A stretch of 36,583 nucleotides of DNA from Bacteroidaceae bacterium. Its GTDB lineage: Bacteria > Bacteroidota > Bacteroidia > Bacteroidales > Bacteroidaceae. A program made the position numbers and the translations under genes. The stretch is taken from the NCBI GenBank assembly GCA_024401055.1, contig JAKSLT010000020.1:1-36583 (forward strand). Direction: 5' to 3'. Positions 31,918 to 36,583 of the stretch are shown here, piece after piece; position 1 is the stretch's first letter, and each line of letters begins with the position of its first letter. The notes under the pieces were generated by a model. That model had not been told where the DNA came from. It searched no databases and worked only from the letters and a program-made list of their open reading frames with translations.

Positions 31918-31925
31918 CAAAGTTA
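31918..31925 (-). promoter_or_regulatory. Promoter -7 box candidate of murG
   Basis: TAACTTTG on the minus strand, 27 bases before the murG start, matches TAnnTTTG. No clear -33 TTG is seen at the normal distance. The same octamer stands before gyrB and SusC. Confidence 0.45.
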
Positions 31926-32107
31926 CTGATTTTTTGCGACTTTCTGCCATGTTTCTTTGCTTTTTTTTAGATTTGCGTGAATTATTAACCTTGCAGCGCT
32001 TTTTTTTGCTCATTTTTAGCGCAGTTTATGAGAGTTTGGTGACAGTAATGTAGGCAGTGCGTTTCCTTTTTTCGCAGTCTCTTGCTGTGGAATACGACAT
32101 AAAAAAT

Positions 32108-32134
32108 CCGCCAGCAAGTTTTTCCTGCTGGCGG
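32108..32134 (-). terminator. Terminator downstream of the OmpA-like gene
   Basis: CCGCCAGCA (32108-32116) and TGCTGGCGG (32126-32134) form a perfect 9-bp stem followed on the minus strand by ATTTTTT. Confidence 0.85.
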
Positions 32135-32161
32135 AGGTTTATAAAGTTAAGCTACAAAGCT

Positions 32162-33307
32162 TTATTCTGCTGCTACGCCCATTACGACGCGGTTGTCATC
32201 GTTGTTGGGATAAGGCTGTACGGTGTCGCCCTTGCTGTCGGTCTTGATGCGGCTGGCGTCGATGCCGTATTTTTCCACGAGGGTCTTCTTCACGCGTTCG
32301 GCGCGCTGCTTGGCGAGGCGGGCGTTGATTTCGGCGTTGCCAGTGCCGGCATCGGCATAACCTACGAGGGAAGCCTTGGCTTCGGGGTGGGCCTTGAGCC
32401 ATCCGGCGAAGGTGGCAATCTTGCTGGCCTCGGTTTCCTTGGGCGTGCTCTTGCCTATATTATAATATACAGAGATTTCCGTGTTCTCGGGAGCCTTCAC
32501 TTCGGGCTGGGGCTCGGGCTTCACTTCAGGCTGGGGCTCGGGCTTCACTTCGGGTTCGGGCTCTACGATGGGCTCAGGCTCTACGACGGGTTCGGGCTCG
32601 GGCACTACGACGGGCTCGGGGATAACTACGGGCTCGGGAGCCGTAGCCTTCTTGAAGCCGAACTTATATGTCAGGCCGGCCATGGCGGTGAGTTGCCAGT
32701 CGCCGCGACCGTTTGTCTTGGAGTTGTAACGGTCGTGGTAGTTGTTGGCGTCAATTTCGATGTTCACGCCGAGGTGCTTGCACACGTTGAACTCAAAGAG
32801 TGCGCCCACGCGGAAGTTGTGAACGTAGCGATCCTTTGTCCAGGCCAGAGGAGCGGTTTTCATCATCTCGGGGTTGGAGGTGAAGTCATCATTGTCCCAT
32901 GCGTAGCCGAGGCCCACGCCGCCCACGAGATAGGGGTTGAAGAAGTGGGGAGCGTTGGTGGGATAGAAAATGTTGGCGAGGTTGAGCATCACGTCAAGGT
33001 CGGAGGTGACGTACTTGTACTCGTACTCGCCGAGGTTGTGGATGCCGCCCTTGTTCCAGATGCCGCCCACGTGGAGACGGGTGCCCACTACGGGAGTAAA
33101 CATGGCGCCGAGTTGCACGGCGGCGGTGGGGGTGATGAGCTTTGTCTGGTCGTAGTCGGTGAAGGTGGTCTGTGCGCCGCCCTGAGCGCCTATGAAGACA
33201 TAGGGATAAGGCTTGTAGCCGTCAGGGTGGAGGCCTTGTGCGAAGGCGCTGGTGGCTGCCGTGGCGATAAGTGCCAGAGCGAGCATGAGGTTTTGAAGTT
33301 TTTTCAT
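32162..33307 (-). CDS. OmpA-family outer-membrane protein with a Pro-Glu linker
   Basis: A 381-residue protein with a signal peptide (cleavage near AFA-Q, residue 24). Residues about 30-220 form an N-terminal beta-barrel-like domain (alternating GGVGLGYAW, VGALFEF, LTAMAGLTYKFGF). Residues 222-275 are a linker of PEPVV/PEPE/KPEPQPE repeats. Residues 276-381 are an OmpA C-terminal peptidoglycan-binding domain (VYYNIGKSTP, GYADAGTGNAEINARLAKQRA, NRVVMG); Asp319 and Arg373 are at the expected positions for diaminopimelate binding. It anchors the outer membrane to the wall. The gene starts 33 bases after the gyrB stop, so it may be read from gyrB. The terminator at 32108-32134 follows. Confidence 0.93.
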   Translation of the reverse strand: MKKLQNLMLALALIATAATSAFAQGLHPDGYKPYPYVFIGAQGGAQTTFTDYDQTKLITPTAAVQLGAMFTPVVGTRLHVGGIWNKGGIHNLGEYEYKYVTSDLDVMLNLANIFYPTNAPHFFNPYLVGGVGLGYAWDNDDFTSNPEMMKTAPLAWTKDRYVHNFRVGALFEFNVCKHLGVNIEIDANNYHDRYNSKTNGRGDWQLTAMAGLTYKFGFKKATAPEPVVIPEPVVVPEPEPVVEPEPIVEPEPEVKPEPQPEVKPEPQPEVKAPENTEISVYYNIGKSTPKETEASKIATFAGWLKAHPEAKASLVGYADAGTGNAEINARLAKQRAERVKKTLVEKYGIDASRIKTDSKGDTVQPYPNNDDNRVVMGVAAE

Positions 33308-33339
33308 AAGTATGATGTTTTCTGTTTCGTTTTCGGGGG

Positions 33340-35388
<2,049 letters not shown>

Positions 35389-35736
35389 CGAATTTATTGC
35401 GAATTACGGAAGTTTTTTTGCTCCTTTTTATCAAAAACTCCACTTTTCTTTGAAAAAATTGCCGCAGAGACCGATTTGCGCCCCTATCCTTTGGATAGAA
35501 GGCAGCAAAATATCCCCCCTCGTGCGGCTCCTCGCGAAGCGGGAAACGCAGTTTTTCGTCCGCCTTGCGGATTTTTTTGCACGGCATGCCGCGTATATCG
35601 GAAAAAATACGTATCTTTGCCGCCAAATTCCGACATACGCCTCCCCAAGGCGGGCATTGCAGGAACCGGATAAAAGGTTCTGCCGGTTCAGGCAGTGAAA
35701 TTGAATAAAAAGAACCTGACTTAATCATCAAAAAAC
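35389..35736. other. Divergent gap between gyrB and the small lipoprotein gene
   Basis: No gene is supported. It contains the plus-strand promoter box at 35612-35619 and a structured leader for the lipoprotein gene: hairpin CGCCT/AGGCG at 35639-35653 and GAACCGG/CCGGTTC at 35663-35669/35683-35689. Confidence 0.6.
35612..35619 (+). promoter_or_regulatory. Promoter -7 box candidate of the small lipoprotein gene
   Basis: TATCTTTG matches TAnnTTTG. No TTG at 19-21 bases upstream is seen. It predicts a leader of about 110 bases with two hairpins. Confidence 0.55.
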
Positions 35737-36003
35737 ATGAAGCACTTATTTTTAACATTAGCAATTGTTGTTGCCGGTGCAACTATGGTAGGTTGCTCCA
35801 GTAATGGTTCGGGCTCGGACATTGAAGGCAAGGCAACGGAATTTGTAACGCGCATGGCTGAAGCCGCACAGAAGGGTGACATCGAAGCTGTAAAGCAAGT
35901 TCAAAAAGAACAGCAGGAATGGTATGACTCTTTTAGCAAGGAAGATCAATTTAAGGTTGCCGAGGCTATCCGAGAAGCTCAGAAAGCCGCAAGAAAGAAG
36001 TAA
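35737..36003 (+). CDS. Small hypothetical lipoprotein
   Basis: An 88-residue protein with a clean signal peptide and lipobox MVGC (Cys20), followed by a Ser/Gly-rich spacer. The mature part is one or two amphipathic helices rich in Lys, Glu and Gln (residues about 30-88, FVTRMAEAAQKGDIEAVKQV through FKVAEAIREAQKAARKK). I do not recognise a family. Helical, charged small lipoproteins of this kind are common in Bacteroidetes. Codon use is more AT-rich than in the neighbouring genes. It has its own promoter box, a long structured leader and its own terminator, so it is a single-gene unit. Confidence 0.85.
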   Translation: MKHLFLTLAIVVAGATMVGCSSNGSGSDIEGKATEFVTRMAEAAQKGDIEAVKQVQKEQQEWYDSFSKEDQFKVAEAIREAQKAARKK

Positions 36004-36039
36004 GCTGCGTAAGTAAGACTGCGCTTTTCATCCTAAATA

Positions 36040-36070
36040 GCCACTGTGGATTCCCCACTGTGGCTTTTTT
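36040..36070 (+). terminator. Terminator of the small lipoprotein gene
   Basis: GCCACTGTGG (36040-36049) and CCACTGTGGC (36055-36064) pair with one central mismatch and are followed by six T. Confidence 0.8.
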
Positions 36071-36472
36071 GTATTCCTTCGGTCGCTGCAAATCCATTTC
36101 AGGCAGAACCAATCTCCTACACAGCATGTCCGCCGCCAGTATTTTTTCCCTCGATTCGTGCCGTACCGCAGGAATTTATTCCTAATTTTTTCCCAATTCA
36201 TGTAGCGCCGCAGGCATTTCTTCCTAATTTTTTTCCAATTGGGCTCCCGCCCCATAAAATTTATGAAAAATTTATTCCTAATTTATGTAGCGCCGCAGGC
36301 GATATCCCTTTCCCGAAACTGTAAAATATTTTGACAAAATTTTGTACTAAATTTTGGGGACTTTTCGCCGTTCGCGACAGGAATTTTGTTATTCCGGGAT
36401 GACATTTTCAAGTCTCGCGCTCACTTTTTCCACACCGCGCCGCAAAACACCCGCATCCTCTGGCCACTAGTC
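36071..36472. other. AT-rich repeat-bearing stretch without a gene
   Basis: No gene is supported. The open frame running through 36046-36324 is a translation of direct repeats (NFFPI-type text). Apart from the repeats at 36155-36300 nothing is recognised. Confidence 0.6.
36155..36300. repeat. Direct repeats of TTCCTAATTT and ATGTAGCGCCGCAGGC
   Basis: TTCCTAATTT occurs three times (from about 36177, 36220 and 36274) and ATGTAGCGCCGCAGGC twice (ending at 36215 and 36300), with a diverged GTACCGCAGGA at 36163-36173. GCGCCGCAGGC also occurs, in reverse, in the inverted repeat at 25144-25154. Confidence 0.75.
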
Positions 36473-36583
36473 CTCCTTTAATTCAAACTTCTTCCCATTT
36501 AATTCGAATTAGTCCTCTTTTAATTTGAACTAGTTCCCTTTTAATTTCCAGCGAAAGGGAACTAGTGAAAATTAAAAGGGAAC
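36473..36583. repeat. 21-base tandem array at the window edge, with an orientation switch
   Basis: Inverted units start at 36473, 36494, 36515 and 36536. After CCAGCG the orientation flips to AAAGGGAACTAGTG... (from about 36554), which runs out of the window. Same family as 24853-25372. Confidence 0.85.

Noticed and set aside
36046-36324. A 92-codon plus-strand open frame after the small lipoprotein
   Set aside because: It starts inside the terminator hairpin and consists of translated direct repeats.

Overview
The window looks like a chromosomal segment of a Bacteroidales bacterium, probably Prevotellaceae-like (inferred). The reasons are a SusC/SusD pair with its accessory lipoproteins, the Bacteroidetes form of the division genes, promoters of the TTG...TAnnTTTG type, lipoproteins with short lipoboxes, and no need for strong Shine-Dalgarno sites. 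Coding DNA is fairly GC-rich and intergenic DNA is AT-rich. I saw no tRNA, rRNA, transposase, phage gene or CRISPR array. Almost every gene is on the minus strand; the exceptions are a DEAD-box helicase (9957-11885) and a small lipoprotein (35737-36003).

Layout. 1-6.9 kb: a minus-strand run read as topA, aroK, speA, ung and an Endo H-like GH18 protein. 7.5-9.8 kb: a DUF2851 gene overlapping dprA by 4 bases. 9.96-11.9 kb: a DEAD-box RNA helicase, divergent from the DUF2851/dprA pair. 11.95-12.7 kb: a Sir2 deacylase. 12.9-22.0 kb: an outer-membrane uptake operon read as SusC, SusD, an HExxH metallohydrolase lipoprotein, a DUF4302 lipoprotein and a secreted protein. 22.2-24.6 kb: kbl and tdh, the two-step conversion of threonine to glycine and acetyl-CoA. 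25.5-31.9 kb: the distal part of the division/cell-wall cluster, murG-murC-ftsQ-ftsA-ftsZ. 32.2-35.4 kb: gyrB followed by an OmpA-like porin. 35.7-36.0 kb: a small lipoprotein.

The unusual content is in repeats rather than in gene families. (1) A family of GC-rich palindromic elements with ends close to AGCCCCCTCC sits directly behind several stop codons. Two copies lie in frame inside the helicase and half a copy encodes the N-terminus of the Sir2 protein, as Rickettsia palindromic elements do. A larger relative with 59-base inverted ends separates kbl from tdh. (2) A family of 21-base tandem units built on ACTAGT, with a period of two DNA helical turns, forms inverted arrays at 24853-25372 (around a perfect 28-bp inverted repeat) and again at the right edge of the window. 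(3) A degenerate 7-base repeat fills the gap between aroK and the speA start codon and encodes the last residues of AroK. (4) Four palindromic sites spaced exactly 23 bases apart lie between topA and dprA. These are the best candidates for something undescribed. What they do is not visible from sequence alone.
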